From Chlorops oryzae (lineage: Eukaryota > Arthropoda > Insecta > Diptera > Chloropidae), in contig CM035807.1 in the NCBI GenBank assembly GCA_020466095.1, positions 23,945,881 to 24,009,880 on the forward strand: a stretch of DNA of 64,000 nt, in the 5' to 3' direction. A model generated the notes under the pieces. It was not told the DNA's origin and made no database searches. It worked only from the letters and a program-made list of their open reading frames with translations. Within the stretch, counting starts at the first letter, position 1. Each line of letters starts with the position of its first letter. Made by a program: the position numbers and the translations under genes. This document shows positions 1 to 12,970 of this stretch, piece after piece.

Positions 1-452
1 TTGTTCAATTTCTTTATGAAAACCGACCCTTTGCCACGCCCAATTTTCAAAATTTTTGCAATTCTATGTGAGGCTTAAATATACGCTCAAAATCTAAATT
101 TCATTGAAATATTTCGAAAAAGTCTGGTTTTGGGGGGCACTTTTGGGATTTTTGGGACCATAAAAATGGTCCGATCGGGTCCATTCTCGAACTTGTTCTT
201 CCTCATGTCTCCATGAGCACGCATACAAAATTTCGTATAGCTCAAGATAGCTGAACTGCTTCGATAAAAAAACTGTATACAAACAGACAGACAGACGGAT
301 GAACAGACAGACGAGGCATGTCTTAATCGAATCTCCTGACGACGCTGATCCTTTCTGTATACATTTTGTATGGTCTATCTCGACTGGTTCTGGGTCTTAC
401 ACACGTACGCACAAATGCAATATAGCCTCGACACAGAGTGTATCGGGTATAA
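1..452 (+). repeat. 3' part of a GTCY-array (mini-me/DINE-like) dispersed repeat, cut by the window edge
   Basis: The segment matches, almost end to end, the 3' parts of the repeats at 48.0-49.54 kb and 55.2-55.55 kb. They share the phrase 'ccacgccca', a 'tttcattgaaatatttcgaaaaagtctgg' type block, a GACAGACGG-type array at about 284-314, and a tail ending in 'cgggtata'. Arrays of GTCY next to such cores are described for dipteran mini-me elements, later linked to the DINE-1/Helitron-like group. The family name is an inference; the repetition within the window is directly visible. This copy is uninterrupted at about position 92, where the 48.2-kb copy carries a MITE, so it serves as the empty site for that insertion. 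Confidence 0.75.
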
Positions 453-3400
453 TGACGACGCACCGACGCCGACAGTTTGTCTGAAGAGAAAGCATTGAAA
501 ACTGAGAACGAAGAAAGCGAACATCAGTCGAAAGAAGAGAAGAACTATAAGGGGAATAAAAGACGCCAAAGACGAGACAATTGCAAAGGGAAATGAAAAT
601 TGTGGAAACAAATTTTCCAGCGTCAGATGCACGATACATCCGAATAAATAAAACACGACACCAAACGACACCAGACGGCAGTTAGATAAACTAACTTCTG
701 AATAGTTATTTGTCTGTTCGTCTGCTCCGCGTCTGACCTGTGTCTGCACTAATAATTCGTGTCGCATCGCATCCATTCCAATCCCACCCGATCCGATCCG
801 ATCCGATCCAATCGTGGCACGCCATTGCATAATACATAATCGCCGTTCTTCCAACTGTAAGAGCTCACTGCTGGTTTTGCGTTTCCCCAGGCGGGCGAAG
901 GGACGCGGAGTTGGGAGCCGATGAATTGCAACCACATTGACTTGATTGCTTTATGCACAGCCAGACGCGTAATTGTCATCCGGAATTGAAGTATTTTGTT
1001 ACGGCTGCCCTCGTCCCAGTCGTCGCAGTCATCGTCGTCATCATCATCGAATTGATGTTGCCGTTGATGTTTCGTTTTGATTGTTGATTTCTCATATTAT
1101 TCAAAATAAGTTCACATTGTATTGTCATTCCTAGCGATGATTGTTTACTATTTATCGGTAATCATTCCAATTAGATTTCAATAGGAAAAACATCATTTTA
1201 GAGAAGCGCGAGATGGAGATAGATGACCTTTGAAGTCGATGATAGATTCCATTTTAGCTCGATGCCCATTTCAAGCAAGAGTCGTAAACTAATTAGGTAA
1301 TTGTTGTGGTAATTCAATAAGCGAGCAACTGGTGCATTCGAACAAAAGAGGCCCACCGACCACATGAACAGTGGCAGTGATGCCAGATTTAAGGATTTTT
1401 CCCCATTTCAAGGAGATTTTTCAATTTAATTTTTTAATAATTTTTTACCAAAAAATCACTCCAAATACTCGAAAGGGATTTTTTTTAAACCACTTTTATA
1501 TAGAACACAGGACAAAGTTGAGTCTCTTTAATACCCCCAGGGGAAAAGTAACTCCAAAATACTGGCAACACTGTCTGTACAGCGAATTACAAATTTAATT
1601 TACAAGCTACAAACATTAATTTTCATGGCGAGCGCATCGAATGACTTATAGTCCGGGCAACATTTAATCGGCCCATTCGCAAAGTCGGTGTGCGATCAAG
1701 TGCGGTGAATTTGACGCGCCCACCACACACGCCCGCCGGCTGTCTGACTGAATTTCGTGTTCGGTTCTTCGCCAATTTGGCTTATCAAATTCAGCGATTT
1801 TGTAGATGCAGCATATTTCGCGCTCGGTGTCCGCCCCAAAATTTTCAGGAAAACATCATTTTTGGCAAACGAAGCGATGCGACGTGATGCGACGTGATGC
1901 AAATTGTGTCAAAGAATGAGCGCTTAGCGTTTCTTTGTCTGATTAATGCGACTTAATGACAGTAATGCATGCAAATTGGAAAATTTTCTTTCCAATCGTT
2001 CCCAATTGCATTCGACATAATTAGCTTTTCCTTAGACCAACACACACACACACATACAATCTCACATGCAAACAAAAGAACAGAGCTTTCCGCTAATCTG
2101 ATTAAGCAACCGCACAGAAATTCGCAATTCCTTTACGGTCTACACTCATTATGGATTAATTAATTTTCGTGCTCGGGTGGCCCGGAATTTCATTTCGAAT
2201 GGTCATTTTGAAATGTAGGTATGGAGTATTTTTTCTTTTCTTGAATTATTTCAATGAATTAATTAGATCAATTACTGTGGTTTGAACAAATGAGCAGATA
2301 GCTTTCAATATGGAAAACACATTCCATGATTGATGAGGGTATTGAGGAATCTTTTTCTAAGTAGAAGGTGCCACTTCTTTGAACATTTGAGACATCTCTA
2401 TTGAGATTCAAGATTTGACCCAAGTGTGACAGGTCATCTGCAGGACGAAAACTTTGATTTGAAAATAAAGATCATCTTAAATCTCTCAGCGTTTAAGTAA
2501 AAAAAAAATGTGAAAACTATATTTGATTCCAGGTCAAATGAAATCAGCTTTGAAGGGATTAGCTACAACCCTAGAAAAATAACAAAACTTTAAAGAATTC
2601 TAAAAAAAACTTAGAACAAAGATATTTTGTTTTCGAAAAGAAAGATCCTTCAAAGGACATGTCAGAAAAGACACTTTGAAAAGATCAGGCGCTTTTAAGG
2701 CCTTATGACATAAAAATTTGCTAGATAATTAATATTAATTTTAATTATTACCTCGTCAAAAATTATCCAATATAATTATTCATATAAATCCAACGAGAGA
2801 AATTATATTTTATTTTAGAAGCCAATAAATCAAGCTTTTATTTCAGCTTCTCCCACATGCAGACACCTTTCACAGAAAGAGACACGGATTTTTTAAATTT
2901 CACTAGTGGGAAAATTGACCTGTGATTATCTATTTATATCCTTAAATCTCATCATCAACGAACGCATTACTATAGATTTCAGGTTTCTTAAGATCGTATT
3001 TTGAATTTTCACTTCTTTCGCTTGTATCTAGAATAAAAATTAATTTGATTTCATTGGAAGTTTATGGCACTATGGCCGCATTATCATCGAAGTTCAAACG
3101 ATAATTCCCTATAATTTCAATGTTAAATTCTGTAGCTAGACTAATTGGCTTGGTTTTCCACTTCTCAAGTCTCAACATAAATTCTATATGAGAAGAAGCT
3201 TATCTCTATGTCCTTTTCCAACACATATTCTACATATATAAAATGTTTGATCTGACATTCTCGAAACACCCCCAACACCCCAATGGAGTTTCCATTTATT
3301 ATGTCTTGTCTTTCTTTTTATTGCCATTGAACTTTGATATTCCTGATGTTATGCTTTGACTATTCCCCGGACAGCGACAAAGCTTCTGTGGGTAAACAGA

Positions 3401-5427
3401 CGAATTCGTGCATAAAAATTACCTTCAGTTGGAGTCGAAAAGCATTTCAACAGATTTGTAAGGAAGTTAAATTGAAGACAATAGCTAACCATTCAAACAG
3501 ACCAAGCGAAAGCAAACGTACTTTCCACGCACATTAAATCAAAAACGATTTTATTTGAAATTTAAGTGCGATAGCAATCCCTCCATTCATCCCGATAGAT
3601 CCTGTCCGGAATATAAAAAGTAACATGCAAAGAAAAATACTTAAAAGTGAGATAAACGAAATAATAAAAAAAAAAGGAAAAAAGTGAATAAAATTGTGCC
3701 TATGTCAAGCGGACAATTTACAGCTTGACAACACCCATATGTCGTTGCCTTCCTAGCCCACTATTGCCTACCCCCCACCGCCTCCGGTCTAATCGATATG
3801 AATCACAATCGAATCGAAAGCACAAAAGAAAAAGATTTAACGGATGCAAATAAAATCGGTGGGGAAAATGACGGATTTGGGGTGAGGGGCAAAACGGAAC
3901 AAAAGATAAGCGCCTTGCATATTCTCAACTTTCCAATCTGTGATCGAAACAAAAATCTCATCACTCATTGTCAGGGATAGCAATATTTGCGGAATATGGA
4001 TGTACTACCAATAGAAGAAAAAGTGAATACAAAAAGAATACAAATGGAAAGGAAGCGAGAATTGAAAATAGAAAAATAAAGCTTCGATACATTTTCGATG
4101 AGTGGTAAAAGGAGGTAAACGAGGGAAAGGGAAAAGGAAAATGCAAAGTAATCAAGTCCTATAATTGCGCAAGGGATACCAAAACCGATTGTAATCAAGT
4201 GGAAACGAATTGTTTGTCCGAGCCTTGTCAGGACTAGCATTAATGAATAACGATAGTAAAAGGCAAAAGCGTATAATTATAGTAATGGCCGGGAAAAGTC
4301 AGAGATAGCCAGACTGTCGACTGTTCCACAAAGGATATTGAGAATGTGAGTCAATGACTGTGAATTGTCGATAAATGGAAAATGATTTCAAGTGATTGAG
4401 AGCGGCAAGGAATTTTATTGCAAAGATATGATATTATTGATGTTTTGTTGTTGGTAAATCCAATAAAAAAAAAATTCAGAGATATCACAACATTATCAAT
4501 GTTGATTTTGATATTTTGTCATTTATGTTGTATAAAAATAAATAAATAATTCAATAAATAGATAAATAAATAATAAAGAAATAACAAAATCCCATTTGGA
4601 GCCTCTTCAAACAAAAGCTTTGAATGATTCCTTAAATCTTTTCTTCGTCTTTTTTCTTTTTAGCGATTTCTCCCCAAAATGACGAATTTTTGAATTTTTA
4701 TATTCTTCGAAGCCATCTAACTTACATTATTGTCATCAAAAAGTTATGAATGACGTCAAGCACTGAAGTGTCACTGCGCCATAAAATATGTTTTGAATGA
4801 CATCAATACAAGAAAATTCAAGTCAAAAGTCACACACTTTTCAGCTTTCGATTCGCGACATTCCTTTGCATATGCACAGCCACAATGGGGACGTCAGTGG
4901 GGGAGGATCAAATTTCTCGAACAATTTTAAGCTTTAAAGATATTAGAATGAGCAAATAAGAAAAATTGTTGTCACAACAGTCAAACAAGTCACTTTTCTT
5001 ATGAAGAAAGCTGTCACTTTTACATAATAAAGATGAACAGAAGAGTCTTAAAAATGAATTTTCTTCAAAAATTTTTTTTTTTTTTTTAGAAATTTAAAAA
5101 ATGGAAAATTTTATATTAAAAGACCAAAAGAATCGGTTTTCTGGTTAATCTCTTCGATTGTCGGATTTTCCATATTGAATTTCCTACACTTTTTCGGTTT
5201 GAAGGATTTTTTTTCTTTCTTTTTATAAGTACTATCAATGAGAAAAAAAACTTCCTGGGGCTTCCTAATAGGTACCAAATACAGCAATCCATTTATTAAT
5301 AATTGAAACTGACTAGGGTCTGGAAGCGACCAAGATGAAGGAGCCAACTTTTCGCTTGAGTTTGTTATTCTTAATAATTGAGAAATCAAGGAAAATAGAA
5401 GCTGATCTCAGGGGAGAATATATGTAC
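453..5427. other. Intergenic or intronic DNA, no supported gene
   Basis: AT-rich sequence with many stops in all frames. It holds a short GATCC tandem run (about 785-810), a CA run (about 2040-2055), a GATGCGACGT-type duplication (about 1873-1900) and homopolymer runs. Open frames of 60-186 codons occur but show no signal peptide, no conserved motif and no codon pattern I can defend. No repeat with recognisable ends was found. Confidence 0.6.
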
Positions 5428-5435
5428 ATATAGGG

Positions 5436-5630
5436 CAGTGCTGGGCAAAGATGAGTCATCTAGCTCCGCGAGCCGCTGTGCGTCGTTTTCGTATATAAGC
5501 GATAGAAGCAAATTGCAATAGTATTAGTGAGTTTTGTGCGTTTTGAGATTGTATTGCGTGGCTGCGCCTATTCGTATTTGCAAGCAAGCAGCAAAGCAAA
5601 ATTACTAATGTGTTAGTGTGCCCAGCACTG
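5436..5630. mobile_element. hAT-type MITE (195 bp)
   Basis: The ends are 12-bp perfect inverted repeats, CAGTGCTGGGCA and TGCCCAGCACTG. They are flanked by a perfect 8-bp direct repeat, ATATAGGG (5428-5435 and 5631-5638). CAG-type TIRs with an 8-bp TSD are the signature of the hAT superfamily. There is no coding capacity, so the element must have been moved by a transposase encoded elsewhere. The perfect TSD suggests a fairly recent insertion. Confidence 0.88.
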
Positions 5631-5861
5631 ATATAGGGAATGGCGAAATATCATGAGAAACTATAATCGATCGAACGGATTCGATCCGTCGGAATACAGA
5701 TTAGGGACAAATTTTTCAGAACGCCCAAGTCCGGCAGAGCCATAAAGGAATATTTTTGGATTATTTTCGAAAATAGATTTTTCATCTACGATCGAGTACG
5801 TAACTTTTGAGCGGTTTGGCATTATGAAAATCGAAAACACAAAAAAATAAGCCGAAACACC

Positions 5862-6064
5862 CTAAGTCTGGCAAATTATCGATTGTTTGGACCATTGATA
5901 ACTGGCGATATTTTTAAGCAAAATTATTGATAAGGAGTCGATACTATCGGCTAGAAGAAAATTTTTTTTAACCGCGTCTAAAGAGTTTTATTTTCGAAAA
6001 AATTTGGCAATCACACCTACCATCGATAGTCATGTCGATACTATCGATAGATTGCCAGCTTTAG
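5862..6064. mobile_element. ATCGAT-rich fold-back element (203 bp)
   Basis: The two ends are imperfect inverted repeats: CTAAGTCTGGCAA followed by ATTATCGAT on the left, and its counterpart CTAAAGCTGGCAA followed by TCTATCGAT read from the right. Direct copies of AACACC (5856-5861 and 6065-6070) may be the TSD; the direct repeat extends to AACACCCTAA if the first bases of the left end are counted. The interior has several ATCGAT/ATCGATA sites. The superfamily is not clear to me. Confidence 0.45.
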
Positions 6065-6070
6065 AACACC

Positions 6071-9000
6071 CTAATGAACAAATCGGTATGTCGATATGAA
6101 AAAGTCGATTGCCTTTAACTCCACCAATGAAGAGAAAAGCTCTTTTAAAAGCAATTTTCAATTGAAATTGGTGTCACACAGTAGACTCTACCATTCTCCA
6201 TCGAAGGCCTTTGACTTCACACAATAGGAGTGGAGCAAACACCTCATCCATGATTTTCGAGCATTGTTTTTATTCATAAACAGTCCTCTTAGGCATTGTG
6301 GGAATAATTATTATGCACTTAAGACTACTGACGAGTTCAGGGATGCCTTCAAATCCGAAGGGAAACAGATTTATACTGATTTCTGACTCCTTGAGGCTTC
6401 GTTTGTTTTTCTCATTCCTCAATAGAATTTGAAGTGAAAATTAATTTGAAAATTAAAGCCCCATTCCAGTTGCAAGTATATACATATGTATGCACAAATG
6501 TTTTTCTAAATGTATGCGAGTGTTTACATTTGAAAAGAAAACAAACGCCGCTGAAGAGAAGTCGAAGGAATCTTTTCAGTGTATGTATGTGTTGGTGCAT
6601 AAATCTTTCGCCTGCCATCACCATCAATCACAACAAATTGTATTTGTGACTTTTCAACTTGTATTCAACTTAATAATTATGCAAATATTTACAAATTAAA
6701 TAATTGCTTTGTTAACAAAATTTCCTTTTATTTACTTTCACTGTTGACTTTCGGTTATTATAAAATTGTTGGCTTTGCACAAGACGTTCGCTCGCTCGGT
6801 CGTTTGTTCGTTTATTCGTTTGCTCCACTGTTTGTCATAATTAATTATACCCAAGACAATCAACGATCCGAACGACATAATACATGGCCTTCTTGCATCC
6901 GTTTCCGTTTCGTTTCTGTTTCCTCTATTTCCATTCATGCTCACAACCATTTTGTTTGCGATGTGAAATCAATGTAAGACTAACAATCGGAGCGACTCCT
7001 TAGCAAACAAGTAATCCGGCTGCATACTAAACAATACTAATAATAAAATCAGTTTATGCGAAAAGCCCGGCACGTCAAGTGCTTAGCGTTAACGCCAGCT
7101 AGTGAAACCAGCTAGCTGGAAAGTGTTTTTGTTATTGTTGTTGGACAAAAGCTTTTGTTATTCATGCAAAAAATTTTCAGCTTATCCCCGACTCGGCGGC
7201 CGCCGCTTCTGATTCGTCTTATCCGCGTGAATGGTGATCAGCATGATGATTGCGAGTCCGTGCTGGAATAAATGGCATGGAAATTACATGCACACACATG
7301 TCTGTTCATGTGGAAGCCACAAAAGAATGGGAAATTCGTTAAACGCTATTTCGTTCGAATCCAAAATGGCGCAAAAACCCTTAAATGCAAAGCTTTGGCA
7401 ATTGTTGCATGTTCCAATCTATTCGCTTTTTGTCAGCTTGCTCGCCTTCTTCAACCTCTTCGCCTCCTTCGCCTTTCACGAGTATTTGGAGAAAATTTTA
7501 TTGCAAATGAAAAAAGGCAGATTAGGAGGAAATTCCCAAAAAACAAACATCGCAATACTTTCTTCCGTATATCCTTGAATTGCCCAGATTTATGCCAACA
7601 GCTTGAGAAAAGTATTAAATTTGTTTTTTGTTTCTTTTTTTTTTTCTTCAAGATATCCCTCAACAAGGACCCTCATAAACATATGCCAAACGATCTACCC
7701 GAAAGGGCAATAAATTCCTTTTGGCAAAAGCAAAAAAACCAGTTATAATTAAAAGTCTTATTATGAGATGCTTTAATGGAATTCGCCTTAGGGTAGACCC
7801 AAATAAACAATATACTTATAAGAACACGTAGACTTATTTGGTACATCCAAGCAGGGAAATCAACTTTTATTATTTGCTGCCTATAAAAAAAAATCCTCTG
7901 TGGCCGGTTCCATTATCGTATTTCCTTCCGTTTTCATTCCGAGTCGAGTACGTGGGAAATTTTTTTTTTTTTTTTTTGGTTTTTTTTTCTCTTTTCATAT
8001 ATGTAAGCCTTATTTTTTCAGCTAACCTACTTTGTTTTGGTGCCTTCTGGTAACTGTAAACAAAAGCTGAGCCTTAAGGAAGGCCAATAAAGCTCACATG
8101 CGCCTTGTGTTGTCAACAACAAATTAATTTGTCGCCATTGTTATCGTAGCTATTGTTATTATCGTAACATGAAAACGGTAAGCACTTTCACACGCTATGT
8201 TGCCTTTTTTTCTGTCCCTCTCACTCTCTCGATCGTCCTGCCACTACCACTGTCTCTCTCTATCACACACACACACACACACCAATACACTCAAACACTT
8301 TTTTTCCATTGGTCTCGTTTTTAAACTTCAAATTGATAAAGTTGTTGTGGGGCTATGACTTCTTTGCCCTTTTTCCCTAAACATGAGAAGGTACCTATGC
8401 TCCTTACCTCGAAGAGCAACAATAGGTAAAGATAAGATGAAAAGATAGGAGTAGCCTTTTTTTCAAGAGTTTTCTTTTTAATTGCATTTCCAGGACTCGA
8501 AAGTTGATAAACATGGAGCCCCAGCTTGCATAAGAGAGCAAGCAATTTGAGTTTATTTTTATTTTACGAAAGGAAAAGTGAACGAGCAAAATAATAAAAG
8601 GCACACTCTTAACCCTTTTGATGCTATCGATTTGAGGCTGGTCTGACAGTAAAGGAATTTATCCCATATCCTGCTCATGGTAGAAATCGTTTATCGATAA
8701 AGTCATCTATTTTATAATAATAAGACGAAAAAGTTTTTATTTCGCCAGTCGAAAGGTAAAAGCCATCATCAAGATTAGCTAATCAAATTCAAAGGACAAA
8801 AGAAAAAATTCTTTTTCTTGAGAAAAATTAGGAAAAATTGTTGAATTTGAAAAATCATCCATTCAAATGGTAGACTTTGTAAATAAAATGTCTTTCTTTC
8901 TTTACATACAATTTATAAAAATAAGTAAAACAAATAAAAATAATAAAATTCAGTGGAAAATTAAGATCACCTTTTGTAGATGAACGCTTCAAGGACTTCC

Positions 9001-9319
9001 GGGAAACTTTAAAAGGCATAAAAGAATTGTTCAAAAAAAAAACACAAGCTCAATATTTACCCTATTTGATTATCAAAAGTCTCAAAACGAATAACTGAGA
9101 AAGTTTTGCTTCGTAAGCTCTTCGCAAAGCCGATTTCTGATAACCTCTTCGTCATTTAAAGTTCGAGTCGAGTCGAGATCGAGTCGAGTTCTCCTCGAAG
9201 CCGTCGCGAATCATGAAATATATTTTTTTTTCTGTCTTACTTCGAGTCAAAGTGGGTGAGTGCTTAAGATAAATTTTAGCAATGAAAAAGAATTATCTGA
9301 AAATTTAGTAAAGTCATAT
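6071..9319. other. Intergenic or intronic DNA, no supported gene
   Basis: No coding region can be defended. The stretch contains T-rich runs (about 7626-7646, 7960-7990), a CT tract followed by CA repeats (about 8215-8283) and a short GAGTC tandem run (about 9164-9189). Open frames of up to 158 codons around 7.2-7.75 kb overlap each other in several frames and look like chance. Confidence 0.55.
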
Positions 9320-9395
9320 CCCTGCAGTAATCAGGACTACTCACAGACTGGTCCCCAACTAGTCGCAAATGTGCTACTGCTATTTCTAGATGATT
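9320..9395 (+). repeat. Fragment of a CTGCAGTAAT-ended repeat
   Basis: It shares CAGTAAT followed by 'actactcacagact(a/g)gt' with the element at 13,461-13,790, so the two belong to one dispersed family. No matching right end is visible nearby, so this copy appears to be a truncated left end. Confidence 0.4.
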
Positions 9396-9528
9396 TTCGC
9401 TTCTAGGAGAATTTTTTTTTGAAACTTCAAAAATTTAAAGCAATTAAAAGCCCTCCGACAACGAAAGTGCGATTGTCTAGTCTTTCTTCTTTGGCCAGTT
9501 AATGAATTCCGCTGCATTTTTAATACAT

Positions 9529-9920
9529 CCCAGTGGAAAAATATGAATTTTCCTACAGAAACTTTATGCGAAGTAGGTACTACTTACACAGCGATGTCGT
9601 TGGAAATTTGTGCATTGCCAATTTTGCTTACCACGTAAGGTGAAAGGCAGAAGGTTTTCTGTACGGCATAGGCAGTTGTACATGTAGTTAGTTGTATACG
9701 AATTCATATGCTTAACATGATGGCCTTAAGGTCTTGTGAACAAACAACACTAATCAGTAACTAACTAACCCTACTAACTTATACAAAAATTATATACTTT
9801 AACAGCCTTATTCATAGAAATATTTGAATTATAAATAAGTATTTCTATAAATATGGCTATAATATTCTATCGAGAAGTTATGGAAGAAAATTTGCAGGCC
9901 TTGCGGGCTTTCCCGCTGGG
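9529..9920. mobile_element. Possible CCCAG-ended MITE
   Basis: The left end CCCAGTGGAAAAA and the right end, read inward as CCCAGCGGGAAAG, form an imperfect inverted repeat of about 13 bases flanked by AT on both sides. The ends resemble those of the TA-flanked element at 19,016-19,455. There is no empty site to test it, so it is tentative. Confidence 0.3.
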
Positions 9921-11911
9921 ATATAACAGTTCCCAGAGTAGACTTCTCATGGTCAATTTGATACCCCAATGCTCAAATTAAGAGAATTCACATATTTTAT
10001 TTCGATTGATATTTTTCTAGACTGAAGTTTTAGCCCATTTCTAAACGATTTTTTTTTTAAATCCGCCAATCGTGGATGCCTCCTGCGGTTTAAGCTCGTA
10101 TATTTTCTAATATTGAAAATGTTATTCTTAAAAAGACTACACATTTCGATCCCAAATGCGTGGAAGAGTTTTATGAATTCTTATAGATTCATACATTTGT
10201 TGATCTCGATAGTAAGTAGCCCAGGCGAACTCACTTTTAGTACAACACTAGAGGGATGGCTTCCATAATGACACCCGAGACATGCTGCATGCAGCTATTT
10301 TAAAGAAAGACATTCGTATAAATTTCTCCGTATAAATTCTAATATCATTACGTCACACATTTTGAGTACGTGCTAATCTCTGTAAAGACTGTAACGAGAC
10401 GAGCACATAATCGAGCAAATATACTTGCTAATAAGTAAGCGAGAAAGTTGTATTTCTTGTGGGTTCTTGTTTTTTTTTTATATTCTTTTTTGTTTAACGC
10501 TGATGACTAGCTCATGAATGAAATTATATTTAAATGTGGAAAATTATCAATAAATGTTTGGATAAACGATGCGTGGTATGAATTGACAAATAGGGTCGGT
10601 CATCAACGAATTCGACTCGGCGAAGAAAATGAGAAGAATACATACATTTATTCAGTTTAGCAATAAGCGAGCAAGGCTGACAGAACGATAATCGCGGCTC
10701 GCATAAGACGGTAGAGAGAGAGAGATAAAGATGCCTCGGTGATGAGAAAAATTTTGAGAAATTCTAGCAACGCTGAGGAGGCGAGTTCACTGTTCATTTA
10801 CAGCCAAGCATACTTATTTATACATCTCGTACATATGTACGTATGCCGCAGTAGTTTTGCCGAGGAAATTACTGAGTTATGTAGTGTAAGTAATTCGTCA
10901 ACCATTTCGCCCGTTCGGACTCAAATTGTGTCGCCTTAAGTCTTTCTCATTGTCTCGCTGTGTGAGCGGAGCATCGACTTTTGTGGCATGGCATGGCATT
11001 CCCAGAGTTAACGCTTCATGTATTTTAATTATCTCTGCGAACAACAAAATTAAAAGCCATTTTTCAATGCTCAGTCCGCTGCCAATATTGCTTTTTCGAA
11101 AAAACTTGTAAAAAAAAATTTACAAAAAATTTTTTAAAAAATATTTATTATATATAAGTATGAAAACAACTAAGTGCGCTTTTTGCGAGAGAATGCGATG
11201 AGAGATCAAAACGTGACGGAATTTCATATTTAAAGAATCCAGCGAAATGAGTGAAATACTCCATTACAAAGCACTCAATGTTTAAGCTCATTAGTTTCTT
11301 AAAGAGATTAAATTTAATAAATTTGATTAAATTGTGTATGCTTTTTTTTGTGTTTTTTCCTTTTTCTCTTTTTTTTTTGCTCCATTCGAATTGGCTTGAA
11401 AGATATTAATTTCAAGAGAAATACTATATGATAAATTATTGTGTCATAGCAATTCATGCGGAATGGATTTTAATGATCCATTATCGTGGCAAATAAACGC
11501 GTGAATGCTATTTTTAAACCGAAAATTGCTTTTTAATTGAACAATTTAACTTAAGCTGCATGAAAGAGCAATAGTCGAGACCATGTACGGCTGCTAAAGA
11601 CCCATAAAAACAACACAATTCAAATCAAGAATATTAGGCAATCGTGAAATCGCAATGAAAGTCAATCATAAATCACTCAAGGTTGAGTGTTTTTTTTTTT
11701 TTTCTCATTCGTTTCTCATTAGTGTGTGGATTTAAGTGAATTTTCCAACAGTCGAATTAAGCCATGGAAAATATATTTGAAATTTAAGCCTTCATTAGAG
11801 ATGGGCTTAAAAATAATTGCCAAGAAATGGTGATTTCGTCTTCTCAATAGCATAATAATTAATACTTAAGATAATCACCTCAACGCAAGGCACTCAATCG
11901 TAGCATCGGAA
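9921..11911. other. Intergenic DNA, no supported gene
   Basis: AT-rich DNA with T runs at about 10,470 and 11,690-11,703. No repeat ends, RNA gene or convincing coding sequence was seen. Confidence 0.55.
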
Positions 11912-11916
11912 CGTTG

Positions 11917-12134
11917 CACAGTGTAACGATCCCATACAAGTTGGCGACAAAACTAGAAGCAGTGCTCGCAGAATAATGAAATTAGTACCGGGCATTATTC
12001 TGACCCAATTAGAATTATGTTCAATTTCATCGAAATCGGTCACGCCACCACCCACCCCTCATACAACCCAAAATCATTATTTTAACAAATTTAACACTTT
12101 GATTTTTGGGGTTTGTCGCCTACGTTACACTGTG
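11917..12134. mobile_element. Transib-like MITE with RSS-like ends (218 bp)
   Basis: Both ends begin CACAGTGTAACG (12-bp perfect inverted repeat) and are flanked by a 5-bp direct repeat, CGTTG (11,912-11,916 and 12,135-12,139). The first seven bases equal the consensus heptamer of V(D)J recombination signals. On the left, a 23-base spacer leads to ACAAAACTA. On the right, read inward, an 11-base spacer leads to ACAAACCCC. Both second blocks resemble the RSS nonamer. Transib elements, relatives of RAG1, have CAC-starting TIRs and 5-bp GC-rich TSDs, so Transib membership is the best inference. There is no coding capacity. The heptamer, TSD and spacings are read directly; the superfamily and any functional meaning of the spacing are inferred. 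Confidence 0.65.
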
Positions 12135-12848
12135 CGTTGCAAACTGAACCGAACTGCGGCGAGACGGGACGGGACGAACATAAGCGAACAGGCGAAGTGT
12201 GCAGGCAGCTGTAGACATTGATGCTTGATTTCAATGATATCTAATAAAAATAATTAAAATCGAACGCGAGCACTTGTTATGAAGTGCAATAGTATCGAGG
12301 CATGCTTAAATGAAGTGTTTATATTCAGGTCTTTAGTTGATTATTATTATTATTATTTTGAAATGCTTTAAGATATTTTGTTGATTTTCCATTGCTCGAT
12401 GCAATGCAACACACGGTTTTCAATATCGATGAACTTTGTTGTTTCATTGACTTTGTTTGTTTATTGCTCAGCAGTTTGATTGATTTCTTGCGAAAAGTGC
12501 AAGTTTTGAGATTAGACGAAACAAAAAAATATAAAGGAGAAGTAGAAGTAGAAGACGAGAGTTTGAAAATTGGAAATTCAAATTTGAATTGAGTTACGAC
12601 TACATAGTCTTAAACAAAATTTTTTTAGTGAGCTCATGAACAGTTAATGTTGAATCTATGCAAAATCGATAAATTATGTCATTTGAAGCAGGAATCGTGG
12701 TATATCGATGACCACACACATTTAAGGCAATTAATTTTATGCATTTAAGCCCAAGACATAAGACTAAGACCTATCAAAAATCGCTTAAAAATTCCGTAAA
12801 AAGTTCATTCTTTCAATAAAATACGCCATTAATTTTTGGACCTCTTTT

Positions 12849-12970
12849 CAGTGGCGTAGCGAGACTTTTCGGCGCCCGCGACACAATGAGGACAAATTTT
12901 TTTTAAATAAAAGCAAACACTAAGGGGTATTTCGAAAAAATAAATAAAAAGTGGCGCGAAACTGGGAATA
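12849..12970 (+). mobile_element. Solo left end of a hAT-type element
   Basis: It starts CAGTGGCGTAGCGAGAC and stays similar for about 40 bases to the complete hAT MITE at 37,602-37,756. No right end or 8-bp TSD partner is visible; the sequence runs into the TA-flanked element that starts at 12,971. The end coordinate is approximate. Confidence 0.5.

Noticed and set aside
375..935. 186-codon minus-strand open frame at the window start
   Set aside because: It overlaps a dispersed repeat tail and a GATCC tandem run and has no coherent domain or codon signal.
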